From NCBI GenBank assembly GCA_018304365.1, contig JAGVWH010000007.1:1-21083 (forward strand): DNA of 21,083 bases, in the 5' to 3' direction. The stretch is from Nanobdellati archaeon (lineage in GTDB: Archaea; Nanobdellota; Nanobdellia; UBA10117). This document shows, piece after piece, positions 20,229 to 21,083 of this stretch. Position 1 is the stretch's first letter, and each line of letters begins with the position of its first letter. The notes beneath the pieces are model-generated. The model did no database searches and was not told the origin of the DNA. It saw only the letters and a list, made by a program, of their open reading frames with translations. The position numbers were made by a program, and so were the translations under genes.

Positions 20229-21083
20229 ATGGTAAAATTAAAAGCAAAAACACAAATCGAAGATGTTGAAGATATAGAAATAGAGACTCCGAAAATAGAC
20301 AGCACAGATCAAGTATATGGTTTGATTTTCAAAGAGGATGATGTTACATGGCGAACTATAATTATAGATTTAGCTAAAAGCGGTAAAATAGATCCATGGG
20401 ATGTCGAAATTTCTACTTTAGCGCGGGAATATTTGAAGATTGTAAGCAAACTAAAGGAAACGAATTTTAGATTATCTGGCAAAGTAATTTCAGCTGCAGC
20501 ATTGTTATTAAGATTGAAAGCTGATAGAATGGGATATAAAGAATTTCTGCAGCTTACAAATCCAGAAGAATTTCAAGAACAGTTTGATGAAGGTGATTTA
20601 TTTGATTTGGAAGGAGAAAAACGCTTTTCCAAAGCAGGATTGCAGCTAAGAATTCCGGGCGTAAGAAAAAGAAAAGTTACTGTATTTGAGTTGATAGATG
20701 CATTAAAACAAGCTCTCGAAGTTGATCAGAGGAGAGAAAATAGATTGAGAGACTATGGACGAGATGTTATAAGACCAATACAAGAAATTAAACGAACAGA
20801 TTGGGTTGAAAAAATACAAGCGGTATTTGAAACTCTTCGCAGTTATGTTGCTAAATTTAAGAAAACAACAGCTGAATTTACAGATATAATACCATCAGGG
20901 AGCAAAGAGGATAAAATCTGGACATTTACTTCGCTTTTGCATTTAGCAAACGAAGGTAAAGTGGGACTGCGCCAAGAAGAATCATTCGGAAAAATTTATG
21001 TAGATATAAATGAAGAGGAATTAAGCAAGAAATTAAAACGCGAAGATATAGAAGATGCGATTAAACCCCAAGAAATAATTAAA
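20229..21083 (+). CDS. scpA: Segregation and condensation protein A (kleisin), partial at window end
   Basis: The frame opens with the ATG directly after the M50 stop codon (zero-base gap) and runs 285 codons without a stop to the window edge, so the 3' end is missing. ScpA features: VYGLIFKEDDVTWRTIIIDL, then KSGKIDPWDVEISTLAREYL (the PWD region of the N-terminal SMC-neck-binding domain), then SGKVISAAALLLRLKADR. The linker follows, and a winged-helix C-terminus begins around DKIWTFTSLLHLANEGKVGL and RQEESFGKIYVDI. As the kleisin it bridges the two SMC heads. An extra acidic N-terminal extension (~1-28, EDVEDIEIETPK) precedes the core domain. No ScpB gene is visible in the window. Confidence 0.93.
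   Translation, partial: MVKLKAKTQIEDVEDIEIETPKIDSTDQVYGLIFKEDDVTWRTIIIDLAKSGKIDPWDVEISTLAREYLKIVSKLKETNFRLSGKVISAAALLLRLKADRMGYKEFLQLTNPEEFQEQFDEGDLFDLEGEKRFSKAGLQLRIPGVRKRKVTVFELIDALKQALEVDQRRENRLRDYGRDVIRPIQEIKRTDWVEKIQAVFETLRSYVAKFKKTTAEFTDIIPSGSKEDKIWTFTSLLHLANEGKVGLRQEESFGKIYVDINEEELSKKLKREDIEDAIKPQEIIK

Overview
The window reads as chromosomal DNA of an AT-rich archaeon, most likely a small-genome DPANN lineage (Woesearchaeota/Pacearchaeota-like; this placement is inference). Evidence for Archaea: a group II chaperonin (thermosome), an archaeal-type AspRS, RNase HII, type IV pilins with class III signal peptides, tRNA genes with introns at position 37/38 and no encoded CCA, and TATA boxes centred about 24-30 bases upstream of start codons (leaderless transcription). 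Many short proteins are anchored to the membrane by one or two helices and match no family I can name, as is usual for DPANN genomes.

Layout. 1-4075: a pilin region on the minus strand. Two complete pilins (2648-3175, 3172-3723) follow a coiled-coil protein (3710-4075). A third pilin (830-1360) runs directly into a fourth pilin head (94-813) that lacks its membrane helix and is out of frame. Between them on the plus strand lie an ATP-grasp gene and a small gene, each broken by one apparent extra base. 4125-5756: thermosome. 5850-9229: small membrane, secreted and coiled-coil proteins and a VapBC-type toxin-antitoxin pair; two divergent gene pairs here each appear to share a single central TATA element. 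9230-9815: tRNA-Val(GAC) and tRNA-Leu(CAA, 12-base intron), preceded by a duplicated hairpin repeat and separated by an array of hairpin cassettes whose last copy runs into the tRNA-Leu gene. 9841-12465: envelope proteins, a bacterial-PH-like membrane protein and a K+-channel-like protein with an RCK domain but an abnormal filter. 12589-14517: a winged-helix/possible nuclease-fold protein, intron-containing initiator tRNA-Met, and RNase HII. 14514-16130: a small membrane protein and AspRS. 16181-21083: a tight smc / M50 intramembrane protease / scpA operon, with scpA cut by the window edge.

There is no CRISPR array, insertion sequence or prophage. The strongest leads are the tandem pilin fusion, the inter-tRNA hairpin array, the symmetric bidirectional TATA promoters, and the M50 protease inside the condensin operon.
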